DNA of 64,000 nt from contig DCXL01000004.1 in NCBI GenBank assembly GCA_002328415.1, positions 1,029,451 through 1,093,450 of the forward strand, in the 5' to 3' direction. Numbering within the stretch: the stretch's first letter is position 1; each line of letters begins with the position of its first letter. Position numbers and translations under genes: made by a program. The notes below the pieces were generated by a model that saw only the letters and a program-made list of their open reading frames with translations, was not told where the DNA came from and made no database searches. Shown here in pieces: positions 40,720-49,800 of the stretch. Source of the DNA: Micavibrio sp. UBA2137. Lineage in GTDB: Bacteria > Pseudomonadota > Alphaproteobacteria > Micavibrionales > Micavibrionaceae.

Positions 40720-42021
40720 ATGCGCCTACACATCTGGTTCTCATTTTTTATCATTCTTTTCGCATCTTTTTGCGTGTCCTTGCCTTCCGCACAGGCGAAT
40801 CCCAAATATGCCTCTATTGTGATTGATGCAGAAACGGGAACCATTCTGCGCGAGGAAAATGCCTCGCTTAAGCGTTACCCAGCATCACTCACAAAGATTA
40901 TGACCTTAATGATGGCCTTTGAGGCGATTGAGAATGGTCAGACAACTATGAATTCCCATGTCAAAATTTCTCAACGAGCCGCAAATGCTGTTCCTAGCAA
41001 ATTAGGCTTAAGACCTGGCTCAACAATTAAATTGAAAGATGCCATTCTTGCACTTGTGACAAAATCAGCTAACGACATTGCCGTGGCCGTTGCCGAGCAT
41101 GTTGCAGGTTCAGAAGATAACTTTGCGCGCCTTATGACACGCCGTGCCAGACAAATTGGAATGAGTAACACGACCTTTAAAAATGCACATGGCTTGCACA
41201 ACTCCAGACAAGTAACAACAGCACGCGATATGGCGAAGCTTGCGCAATATATGTATTTTCGCTATCCACAATATTATAAACTCTTCTCAACCCGTTCCTT
41301 CACTTATCAAGGTAAAACGTACAACAACCACAATAGATTGCTCGGTAAATATAAGGGAATGGATGGTTTAAAAACTGGCTATATTAATGCCTCTGGTTTT
41401 AATCTTGTTGCCAGTGCTGAACGCGGCAACAAACGCATCATTGGAGTTGTTTTTGGTGGGCGAACTGCCACAACGCGTAACAATCACATGGTCGAAATAC
41501 TGGATGATGGTTTTGGTAAATTAAGAAACACACGTTATGTTCTTGCCAATCCACCCAAACCAGTAACAAAACCTAATCACTTGCGTGATGACCTTTATTT
41601 TGCCCAAACAGATAATATGCTGCCCGCGTCAAATGACGCAATTGGACAAAAAATATTAGCCCAAGGTGATGCAGACGAGGCCACAATGCGCCGCTTAGAA
41701 GCTGCCTATATAGCACAACAAGCCCATACAAGTGATGATAGCTTTGATGTCGCATCCTTAACGCAAGATCAGGGCGTTTCACGGAACTGGTCCATTCAAA
41801 TCGGTGCGTTTCAGAGTCGCGTAGCTACAGATGCTGCACTTAAAACTGCGCAATCATTACTCCCTTCTGATTTACGCTATGGACGTACAATTGTATCCCC
41901 TCTGAAAACATCCAATGCACAGTGGGTCTATCGCGCACGAATCAATGGGTATTCCCGCACAGATGCAGAACGTGCGTGCAAACACTTTCGTGATTGCCTA
42001 GCAATTGCTCCTGAAAAATAA
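40720..42021 (+). CDS. D-alanyl-D-alanine carboxypeptidase with C-terminal SPOR domain
   Basis: This DacA/DacF-type low-mass penicillin-binding protein trims the terminal D-Ala of peptidoglycan. From the ATG at 40720 the first 25 residues form a signal peptide ending near A-Q-A-N. The serine peptidase domain has S-L-T-K-I-M (S-x-x-K), S-A-N-D (S-x-N) and the K-T-G box in G-L-K-T-G-Y. The last 80 residues form a SPOR domain, which binds denuded glycan at division sites, so this enzyme is probably recruited to the septum. An in-frame ATG at 40666 lacks a ribosome-binding site. Confidence 0.9.
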   Translation: MRLHIWFSFFIILFASFCVSLPSAQANPKYASIVIDAETGTILREENASLKRYPASLTKIMTLMMAFEAIENGQTTMNSHVKISQRAANAVPSKLGLRPGSTIKLKDAILALVTKSANDIAVAVAEHVAGSEDNFARLMTRRARQIGMSNTTFKNAHGLHNSRQVTTARDMAKLAQYMYFRYPQYYKLFSTRSFTYQGKTYNNHNRLLGKYKGMDGLKTGYINASGFNLVASAERGNKRIIGVVFGGRTATTRNNHMVEILDDGFGKLRNTRYVLANPPKPVTKPNHLRDDLYFAQTDNMLPASNDAIGQKILAQGDADEATMRRLEAAYIAQQAHTSDDSFDVASLTQDQGVSRNWSIQIGAFQSRVATDAALKTAQSLLPSDLRYGRTIVSPLKTSNAQWVYRARINGYSRTDAERACKHFRDCLAIAPEK

Positions 42022-42029
42022 TCTAGAAC

Positions 42030-42707
42030 TTAATCGCGATTGATAACGTCTTTACGCTCAAAAGGGCCGGGCGGACGTTGATAATCAACAGAGCCGTAAT
42101 GTTGCGTTTCGTCTAGCGGAAGCGGCTGAAGACGGGCTTCCTGCCATGCTACATCACCCTCTGCGTTAAGCTGGACTAGCGAGAAAAGATAACCCTGCAT
42201 GTCTTTATCTATGCCCTGATCAATACCAAGGGCCTGGGTTGTTGTCCGCGGACGAAGCAAACGATGCTCCCCAATCTCATGCGCTAGACTTGCGTGATAA
42301 ACAATTTCTTGTGCGCCTTCTGGGGTATTGGCAAGCACAAATCCAAAATCCTTAAACGCGGTGCGCAAAGCGTCATCATAAGCCCCATTTAATGCATCTA
42401 TGTCATAGCGTGAGCGGACATAAACAGGTACACCATAGGCACTGTTTGTTTGCGCATAGGTGGCAACCATATCCTTTGCCATACCACGCAATGTTGCACT
42501 CAATGCATAACGTGCAGATTCAGGTGCTTCAGCGTAAGCAGTTTCATACCAATCAGCCGTTTTCGGCGGATCGGTTATCTGGCTCTGATGATGATAGGTA
42601 TAACCATTAGGCATCCAGTTTGGAGAGACTTGCGCACATCCAGATAAGAGCACTGGAACAACCAAGCAAGCTGACGCGAAAAGAGGAAATGAAGTTTTTT
42701 TAGGCAT
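42030..42707 (-). CDS. lipoprotein of unknown function
   Basis: A lipobox L-L-S-G-C follows a short signal peptide (M-P-K-K-T-S-F-P-L-F), so the mature protein is lipid-anchored at Cys. I chose the ATG at 42707; the frame also opens at 42725. The product has a mixed alpha-beta body with Trp/Tyr-rich N-terminal blocks (N-W-M-P-N-G-Y-T-Y-H-H-Q) and shows no catalytic motif that I recognise. It is convergent with the carboxypeptidase gene and upstream of nothing on its strand except the glycosyltransferase-like gene. Confidence 0.65.
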   Translation of the reverse strand: MPKKTSFPLFASACLVVPVLLSGCAQVSPNWMPNGYTYHHQSQITDPPKTADWYETAYAEAPESARYALSATLRGMAKDMVATYAQTNSAYGVPVYVRSRYDIDALNGAYDDALRTAFKDFGFVLANTPEGAQEIVYHASLAHEIGEHRLLRPRTTTQALGIDQGIDKDMQGYLFSLVQLNAEGDVAWQEARLQPLPLDETQHYGSVDYQRPPGPFERKDVINRD

Positions 42708-42776
42708 GTTTCGAAGCAACCTCATAAAGATAATGCATTTTGTGCAAACAAGACTATCAGGCTTTTAAACAACAAT

Positions 42777-43553
42777 CTATACGCTGAGATATTTCTTCAA
42801 CCACGGAGAGGGGCGAATAGTTTTATAAAGTCGCTTTAGAGGTGGGATTTTCTTTTCAGACCAACGCCCCATCATCGCATCACTCACTTTTGGATCACCA
42901 TGAAAACACAAAACGCGCGTATCCTCTGGTAAAACAGGCGTGACATAGGGACGCATATACCAAACAGGCAAACTATGAAACTTAAAGCTGCGCACCCAGC
43001 TCTCAGGCCAGAAATTGAGCTTACCAAAACGCTCAATAATTTTGTAAGAAAGATATTCTTGGCTGGCTGTTCTGTATTTCTTAATCCAACGCTTTGGTTC
43101 GGCTTCAAAATCAGACTTCACAAAGCCTATCGTCCCTACAACCCAAGAGTAACAAGAGGCTTGTCCAACAGAATCATCACGTGTGTTCCAGTCATTTGTC
43201 GTGATAAATTCATCTCCCTTTGGATACTCAAAGAAGTCATCCAAAGAGCCTGTTATAACGACATCAATGTCTAAGAAAAGGACACGCTGCCCTTTTAAGC
43301 CTCCAAGATTGTCATCGCAAAGGGCGGCCTCTTTTTTATAAAAATAGCGATTATCTTCTGGTGCGACATTCAAAACAGGTAAATCTTTGGTGATAATAGA
43401 CTTATCTAAGCCCTGCGTATCATCCGTAAAGCAATAAAAAGCCAAATTATGCTTTTTGATATGGGCGTTCACCATACGAAACAAGCGGTTAACCTCACTT
43501 GCGTCATATTTATTACCCCATTTTATACAGATTACATTTGCCGTTTGAGCCAT
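42777..43553 (-). CDS. glycosyltransferase-like protein with a D-x-D motif
   Basis: The sequence has the look of a GT-A fold sugar transferase. N-terminal V-I-C-I-K-W-G-N-K-Y is a nucleotide-binding strand, and F-L-D-I-D-V-V-I-T carries a D-x-D motif for metal and sugar nucleotide binding. W-V-V-G-T-I-G-F and C-F-H-G-D-P-K follow near the end, the latter common in GT8-like and related families. I chose the ATG at 43553; the frame runs upstream to 43631. It is divergent from the LapG-like gene. A role in surface polysaccharide is possible. Confidence 0.55.
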   Translation of the reverse strand: MAQTANVICIKWGNKYDASEVNRLFRMVNAHIKKHNLAFYCFTDDTQGLDKSIITKDLPVLNVAPEDNRYFYKKEAALCDDNLGGLKGQRVLFLDIDVVITGSLDDFFEYPKGDEFITTNDWNTRDDSVGQASCYSWVVGTIGFVKSDFEAEPKRWIKKYRTASQEYLSYKIIERFGKLNFWPESWVRSFKFHSLPVWYMRPYVTPVLPEDTRVLCFHGDPKVSDAMMGRWSEKKIPPLKRLYKTIRPSPWLKKYLSV

Positions 43554-43709
43554 ATCTTGGTGTCCGCGCGAATATGACTTAAGCATACCCATGTGCGCTT
43601 TATTTGAAAATAAAGATGACTTTTTACACAATCTTTAGAAATCGTCAACTTTTCTACTGTTTAATAGGGGAATACAAAAAAGACAAAAAAGCGGCTGTAG
43701 AGGGCGACC

Positions 43710-44660
43710 ATGAGTAAAAAATTAGGATTTTTAGGACTTTTAAGGGCTTACATGAACCGCAACAAACTGGGTGATATCCTTGTTTTGCGTGGAATTTTGA
43801 CATCAGATGACTTGCGCAAGCACCTTAAAGCACATAAACAGCAAAATTTGCGTTTTGGTCAATACCTCATTCAACAAAATATTATTTCGCGTAAACAGCT
43901 CGTCCTTTCACTTGTTGCACAATCCAGTGTACGTAGTACAGCCGCAACATTGGCCGTTTTCACATCACTTTCCGCCTTTGCGCCAAAAACAGCCTCAGCT
44001 GGTTCTATTAAGGACGTACCAGCCAATCTGATTCTGGCAAGCGCCACAGTTGGTGCGGATACGATTTCACGTGTTGCGCCCAAGCGTAATTTGTTTGGTT
44101 CCGCTGAGAAACGCTCATCAGACATTTCAGCTTTTACAAAATGGACTGCTATGTTCAACAATTTCGAGCGCGATATCAAATCACCTGAGGGAAATAAAGT
44201 TTTAGCCAAATGGAAATCAGATCTAACTACTTTGCGTGGTCAGTCTCTCAAACAGATGGCAGCGAGCGTGAATACAATGGTCAATAAAACGCGCTACATC
44301 ACTGATGACCGAAATTGGGGCAAATCAGATTACTGGGCCACACCTGTTGAATTTTTCAATAAGGGTGGTGATTGTGAAGATTTTGCCATTGCCAAATATG
44401 CCTCACTACGTGCATTAGGCGTCCCTGAGAATCGCATGCGCATCGCCATTGTACAAGACATGGTTAAAAACATACCACACGCTATTTTGGTCGTTTACGG
44501 CGATGATGGCGCCTATATTTTGGACAACCAGTCACAGGCCATGAAATTTGCCCGCGATGTGAAAACATATAAGCCAATTTTCTCAATCAATCGCACTGGC
44601 TGGTGGTTGCACGAGAAAGCGCCAACTGGTGGCACAGTATTGGCCTCAGCCGCACAATAA
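43710..44660 (+). CDS. LapG-like transglutaminase-fold cysteine protease with N-terminal MshEN-like domain
   Basis: Two modules are visible. Residues 19-71 match the MshEN consensus of two 24-residue motifs five residues apart: K-L-G-D-I-L-V-L-R-G-I-L (motif 1, 19-42) and R-F-G-Q-Y-L-I-Q-Q-N-I-I (motif 2, 48-71). MshEN domains are known to bind cyclic-di-GMP, though motif 2 has Phe for Leu and Asn for Gly. A short hydrophobic stretch (77-91) and A-S-A-G suggest export of the remainder. Residues about 195-285 form a LapG-type protease with catalytic C222, H257 and D272, and D221/E223 at the calcium-binding positions next to the Cys. A large RTX adhesin gene lies 2.2 kb downstream. Confidence 0.85.
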   Translation: MSKKLGFLGLLRAYMNRNKLGDILVLRGILTSDDLRKHLKAHKQQNLRFGQYLIQQNIISRKQLVLSLVAQSSVRSTAATLAVFTSLSAFAPKTASAGSIKDVPANLILASATVGADTISRVAPKRNLFGSAEKRSSDISAFTKWTAMFNNFERDIKSPEGNKVLAKWKSDLTTLRGQSLKQMAASVNTMVNKTRYITDDRNWGKSDYWATPVEFFNKGGDCEDFAIAKYASLRALGVPENRMRIAIVQDMVKNIPHAILVVYGDDGAYILDNQSQAMKFARDVKTYKPIFSINRTGWWLHEKAPTGGTVLASAAQ

Positions 44661-44695
44661 AAGATTTAAACCGACACTTTACTGCTAGGTTCGAA

Positions 44696-44733
44696 ATACC
44701 CCCTCCTCAAATCGCAATTGAAGGGGGTTTTTT
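44696..44733 (+). terminator. Rho-independent terminator after the LapG-like gene
   Basis: ACCCCCT...AGGGGGT forms a stem, followed by six T (TTTTTT). It lies 35 bases after the stop codon. Confidence 0.85.
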
Positions 44734-44841
44734 GTGCTCGTCTTCTGGACAAAGCCTCCGCGCACCTGTATTGATGACGCCGTAGAGAAAACACCCATAT
44801 AAATTTCGAAAATTTTTTGCATCATAGAAAGACGACATCTT

Positions 44842-46476
44842 ATGCTTCGCCTTGTCCGCCGCTTTAACCTGACAGAAAATCCACGCGCCGATGTGCTTTC
44901 TGGCCTGACTGTTGCCCTAGCGCTTGTTCCTGAGGCGATCGCCTTTGCCTTTGTTGCAAAACTAGATCCTCTTGTCGGGCTCTATGCAGCCTTTTTTGTC
45001 GGGTTTATTACGTCCATTCTTGGCGGACGTAGCGGTATGATTTCTGGTGCCACAGGCGCGATGGCCGTTGCCATGGTTGGTATTGTAACGATTTATGGGC
45101 CTGAATATCTATTTGCCGCTGTTTTTCTGACAGGACTCATTCAAATAGGCGCAGGCGTTTTACATCTTGGTAAATTTATTCGTTTGGTGCCCTATCCTGT
45201 AATGCTGGGCTTTGTAAACGGATTGGCCATCGTCATTTTTCTGGCACAGTTAGGACAATTTAAAGGCACAAGCGAGCCACATGCCGTCGAAGGTGAAGCC
45301 GTTGTCGCGCCCCATAGTGCGCTTGATGTTGTCTTTAACGGGGGCTGGCTTCAGGGCACACAATTAAACCTGATGGTCGGCCTTACATTTCTGACCATGT
45401 TTATCATATGGGTGTTCCCCAAAGTACCTAAACTTGGGAAATTACTCCCCCCTTCCTTGGTCTCGATTTTGGTCGTGTCTTGCCTTGTTATCTTCATGGG
45501 ATTGGATACGAAAACGGTTGGTGACATGGCAAGTGTTGCGGGTGGTTGGCCAGAATTCCATATTCCTATGGTGCCTTTCACACTAGAAACGCTTTGGATT
45601 ATCCTGCCTGTTTCTTTTACACTGGCGGCGATTGGTTTGATTGAAAGCTTGCTGACGCTGACCCTAATTGACGAAATGACAAATACGCGCGGGCGTACCT
45701 CCAAGGAATGCGTCGGACAAGGCGTTGCCAATGCGACCTGTGGCGTTTTTGGTGCGATGGGTGGATGTGCCATGATCGGACAATCCATCATTAACATCAA
45801 CTCTGGAGGACGTGGGCGCCTATCGGGCATTACTGCGGCCGTTGCACTTCTTTGCTTTATTCTCTTTGCCTCTCAATGGATTGAAATGATCCCACTGGCT
45901 GCTCTGACCGGGTTGATGATGATGGTTGTTATTTCGACCTTTGCATGGACCTCAATTCGTATTCTCAACAAAATTCCAAAAGAGGATGCCTTTGTTATTT
46001 TCTTAGTGACAGCCGTCACCGTCTGGCATGATCTGGCCGTTGCCGTTATCATTGGTGTTATCGTATCTGCGCTTGTTTATGCTTGGAAATCCGCCAATAA
46101 ATTCTGGGTCACTGTCTGGAGAAACAAAGAGGACGGCAACAAAGTTTACAAACTACATGGCCCTCTTTTCTTTGGTTCGATCGCCAATTTTAGAGAAGAA
46201 GTCGACCCTGCCAATGATGAGGAAGACGATATCGTCATTGATTTCAGCCGTGCACGCGTTTGGGATCATTCCGCGCTTGAGGCCATTGATGCCATGGCTG
46301 TGAAGTACAAGGAAGCGGGAAAAACACTGCATCTTGTCCACCTCAGCCCTGATTGTCACATGTTGCTTAAAAATGCACGCGACATGGTTGAGGTTAATCT
46401 GATAGAAGACCCACATTACGGTGTCTTGGTCGATTATTCCGAAGTCATGGAAGAGGAGAACACAGCAAAGGCGTAA
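44842..46476 (+). CDS. SulP family inorganic anion transporter with STAS domain
   Basis: SulP proteins move sulfate, bicarbonate or related anions. The 544-residue protein has about 10-12 membrane segments (roughly 15-400), starting with the family motif L-V-P-E-A-I-A-F and L-Y-A-A-F. The block G-A-M-G-G-C-A-M-I-G-Q follows. A cytoplasmic STAS domain (about 430-540) follows, with the D-F-S-R-A-R-V-W-D-H-S-A-L-E-A motif. Alphaproteobacterial relatives often carry bicarbonate (for carboxylases such as AccC), but the substrate cannot be read from sequence. Confidence 0.92.
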   Translation: MLRLVRRFNLTENPRADVLSGLTVALALVPEAIAFAFVAKLDPLVGLYAAFFVGFITSILGGRSGMISGATGAMAVAMVGIVTIYGPEYLFAAVFLTGLIQIGAGVLHLGKFIRLVPYPVMLGFVNGLAIVIFLAQLGQFKGTSEPHAVEGEAVVAPHSALDVVFNGGWLQGTQLNLMVGLTFLTMFIIWVFPKVPKLGKLLPPSLVSILVVSCLVIFMGLDTKTVGDMASVAGGWPEFHIPMVPFTLETLWIILPVSFTLAAIGLIESLLTLTLIDEMTNTRGRTSKECVGQGVANATCGVFGAMGGCAMIGQSIININSGGRGRLSGITAAVALLCFILFASQWIEMIPLAALTGLMMMVVISTFAWTSIRILNKIPKEDAFVIFLVTAVTVWHDLAVAVIIGVIVSALVYAWKSANKFWVTVWRNKEDGNKVYKLHGPLFFGSIANFREEVDPANDEEDDIVIDFSRARVWDHSALEAIDAMAVKYKEAGKTLHLVHLSPDCHMLLKNARDMVEVNLIEDPHYGVLVDYSEVMEEENTAKA

Positions 46477-46525
46477 GTCATATCCACCTCTTGTTTTTTT
46501 AACTAAAAATCTGTAGGACTATGAA

Positions 46526-46614
46526 ATTATACGGTGTCGTGGCCGCCCGAGCGCAAGCGGTCAAACAAGTCCAAGAGGACACGACATCAAAGATATTATA
46601 AGGTGTCGTGGCCG
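46526..46614 (+). repeat. duplicated 5' part of tRNA-Ser with its upstream bases
   Basis: The 20-base stretch 46526-46545 (attata, one base, ggtgtcgtggccg) recurs at 46595-46614 with a single mismatch; the second copy is the start of intact tRNA-Ser. The unit is 69 bases. The first copy diverges after the 13 tRNA bases and does not form a tRNA. It may be a remnant of duplication or of integration at the tRNA end. Confidence 0.6.
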
Positions 46615-46692
46615 AGTGGCTGAAGGCGCACGCTTGGAAAGCGTGTATACGGTAATCCCGTATCGTGGGTTCGAATCCCACCGACACCGCCA
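46602..46692 (+). tRNA. tRNA-Ser (anticodon GGA)
   Basis: It begins GGTGTCGTGGCCGAGTGG and ends CCCACCGACACCGCCA with encoded CCA. The acceptor arms GGTGTCG/CGACACC pair. The anticodon stem encloses TTGGAAA, giving GGA. The long variable arm (class II) gives 91 nucleotides, as usual for tRNA-Ser. Confidence 0.97.
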
Positions 46693-46836
46693 TTTTTCAG
46701 GGCCTTCTTACTGTTTTCTATAAACTAAAGCTCTGACCACTTATACACAATAATAAAATAAAACAACCTATTGTTTTTATTAAGTTTTTTTCATTAGACC
46801 TCTCTAATTCACCTTAATATCCGTTTAACCTAATTT

Positions 46837-46873
46837 TGCTATAATTTAAAGGTTAATGCTGGAGGAGCATGTG
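46837..46873 (+). promoter_or_regulatory. extended -10 promoter and ribosome-binding site of the adhesin gene
   Basis: A perfect extended -10 box TGCTATAAT lies at 46837-46845, which would start transcription near 46852. A GGAGGA ribosome-binding site at 46861-46866 precedes GTG 46871 by four bases. With this start the ATG at 46856 would have no leader, so GTG 46871 is the better start. Confidence 0.45.
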
Positions 46874-49800
46874 GACGGGGAAAATGAAGACAATCTAGAG
46901 CTTAAGCTCGATCGTAATGCGGTCCAAGATTCCGTGCAAGGCGAAGAAAACGCTCCTGCCGAGGATAAACTCGGCATTACACTTGATGATGGTCTGCTTA
47001 ATCTTGAAAACCCGCTTAAAGATATTTACGAGAATTTGAAGGATATTGAGGCCTCTGCAGGTGAAGCGCCTAAAATTGATCTGCCTCAACCTGACATCAC
47101 ACAACTCACAGAACAGATTAACACACCTCAGGATACCCCCGTTCCTGATTCTGACTTTGTTGCAACCAAGGCAAATACGCCTAGCAACGACCCCTTTTCA
47201 ATTTCTGATATTCCTACGCTTAGCATTGGTGCACTTGGCAATAATGAGCTTGACATTAGCCAGAGATCACAGCTTTCAAATCTTGAATCCTCACGTTACA
47301 TGCAAGCCATGAATACCAAATCAATTGAAGATTTTGGTGTTTATATTTTTGACAGTTTTATCAAGCGTTTTGAAGGCGATGAAAATAGTATTTTACGTTC
47401 GAGTACATCGCTTAGAACACTAGATTCTCGTCCTGTTATTTTACAAGCAGTAGAGGACACAGCTACCACACCGACAACTCCTACTAATAGTGCTCCTGTT
47501 TCTCAGGCCAATACGGGTGCAACACTAATCGAAGATGGAAACACAACTATTACAAGTGCCATGCTTGACACAAGCGATGCAGACACAAGTGATATTAATC
47601 TTGTCTACAGCGTAACTGGCCTACCTTCGGGTGGACAGCTAGAGCTTACAAGCGCGCCAGGCATTGCCATTACAAGTTTTACCCAGGCAGATATTAACAG
47701 CAACCTAGTGACATATGTCCATAGCGGCGGCGAAGCTCCTACAGATAGCTTTAACTTTACAGTCTCGGACGGCACGACAACATTACCCGCAAGCACGTTT
47801 AATATTACAGTCTCGCCAGTTGATGATGCGCCTACGCAAGATATAAATACGGGCACCACAGTTGCCGAAGGCTCAACCACTACAATAACAGCGGCCATGC
47901 TTGACAGTTCAGACGTTGATACAACTGACCCGAATATCGATTACACGGTGACTGGCGCGCTCACCAATGGGCAGCTAGAGCTCACCACAAATCCTGGCGT
48001 TGGCATTACAACCTTTACGCAAGACGATCTTGTTAATAACCGCGTGGTCTATGTGCATGATGGCTCTGAGACAGTTGCTGACAGCTTCGACTTTACAGTC
48101 TCTGACGGCACAACAACACTTCCAACAGATACATTCAGCATAACTGTGTCGCCTGTTAATGATGCACCCAACTTATCTGTGGGTGTAGCACCAAGCATTC
48201 CCGAGGGAAGTGCACTAACGATTACAAATACTATTTTAAACGGTTCGGACGCAGATGACGCTGATACAGACATTACCTACACAGCCTCTTCCATTACAAA
48301 CGGTCAGATAGAACTTGGGACTAACCCGGGTGTGGCTATTACCTCTTTCACGCAAGATGATGTAAACAGCAATAACGTTATTTTTGTCCATGATGGCTCT
48401 GAGACAGTGACCTCAGGTTTTAATGTTTCATTAGCAGACGGTGGAGAAGATGGTGCAACACCCGCTTTAGGAACAGTTACAATCGGCATAACTGCCGTTG
48501 ACGATGCACCAATACTCGATACGAATATTGGTGCGACATTCATTGAAGGCACGACATCAACAATCACTACAGCCATGCTTGATAGTAGTGATGTTGATAC
48601 AACTGACCCGAATATCGATTACACGGTGACTGGCGCGCTCACCAATGGTCAATTAGAGTTAACGGCCAATCCTGGTGTTGCCATTACAACCTTCACCCAA
48701 GATGACCTTAACAATAACCGTGTCGTTTATGTCCATGATGGCTCGGAAACACTCTCTGATAGCTTTGACTTCACAGTCTCTGATGGGACTACAACACTAC
48801 CTGCAGATACATTCAGCATTACAGTCTCGCCAGTTGACGATGCGCCAACACTGGATACAAATAACACGTTTAATATTAATGAAGGTGCCACGACAACTTT
48901 AACAACGACCACGCTTTCGTCTTCTGATTCAGATACAGCCGATACTGCAATTATCTATACCTTGACGACGCCTATTAGCGGTGGTGGGCAACTAGAATTA
49001 ATCACCAATCCTGGTATTGCCATTACAACCTTCACGCAAGATGATCTTGTCAATAACCGGGTTGTATTTGCTCATGATGGCTCTGAAAATACGACAGGTG
49101 GTTTTGATTTTACAATATCTGATGGGACAACAACTTCTGGCGGAACAACATTTAGTATTTCGATTTCCGCAGTCGATGATGCACCGATACTTGATACAAA
49201 TAACACATTTAATATTAACGAAGGCGCCACGACAACTTTAACAACGGCCACGCTTTCGACTTCCGATTCAGATACAGCCGATAGCGGAATAACATATTCG
49301 CTAACAACCTTAATAAATGGTGGCGGGCAATTAGAATTAACTACCAATCCAGGCGTGGCTATTTTTTCTTTTACGCAAGATGATCTTGTTAATAACCGCG
49401 TAATATTTGTTCATGATGGCTCTGAGAACACTTCAGGTAGTTTTGATTTTACAATTTCTGATGGAACAACAACTTCCGGCGGAACAACGTTTAGCATTTC
49501 GATTTCAGCAGTAGATGATGCGCCGATATTGAATACCAATGTTGGACTCACCATCGATGAAGGTAATACAGAAACAATTACAACAGCAATGCTCGACAGT
49601 AGCGATGTCGACACAACAGATCCCAATATTGATTACACTATTACTTCTTCTCCCTTGGACGGGCAACTTGAGCTCACAACAAATCCTGGTGTTGTCATCA
49701 CATCATTCACACAGGATGATTTGGCAAATAACCGTGTTGTGTACGTTCATGGAGGTCCAGCAGATGCAACGGATAGTTTTAATTTTACCGTATCGGATGG

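Noticed and set aside
46499..46693. 64-codon minus-strand frame across tRNA-Ser
   Set aside because: It is antisense to an intact tRNA and its upstream duplicate; such tRNA-antisense frames are common annotation artefacts.
47605..49626. chain of minus-strand frames of 60-97 codons
   Set aside because: All lie antisense to the adhesin repeats and recur with the same period; they are shadows of the repetitive coding sequence.
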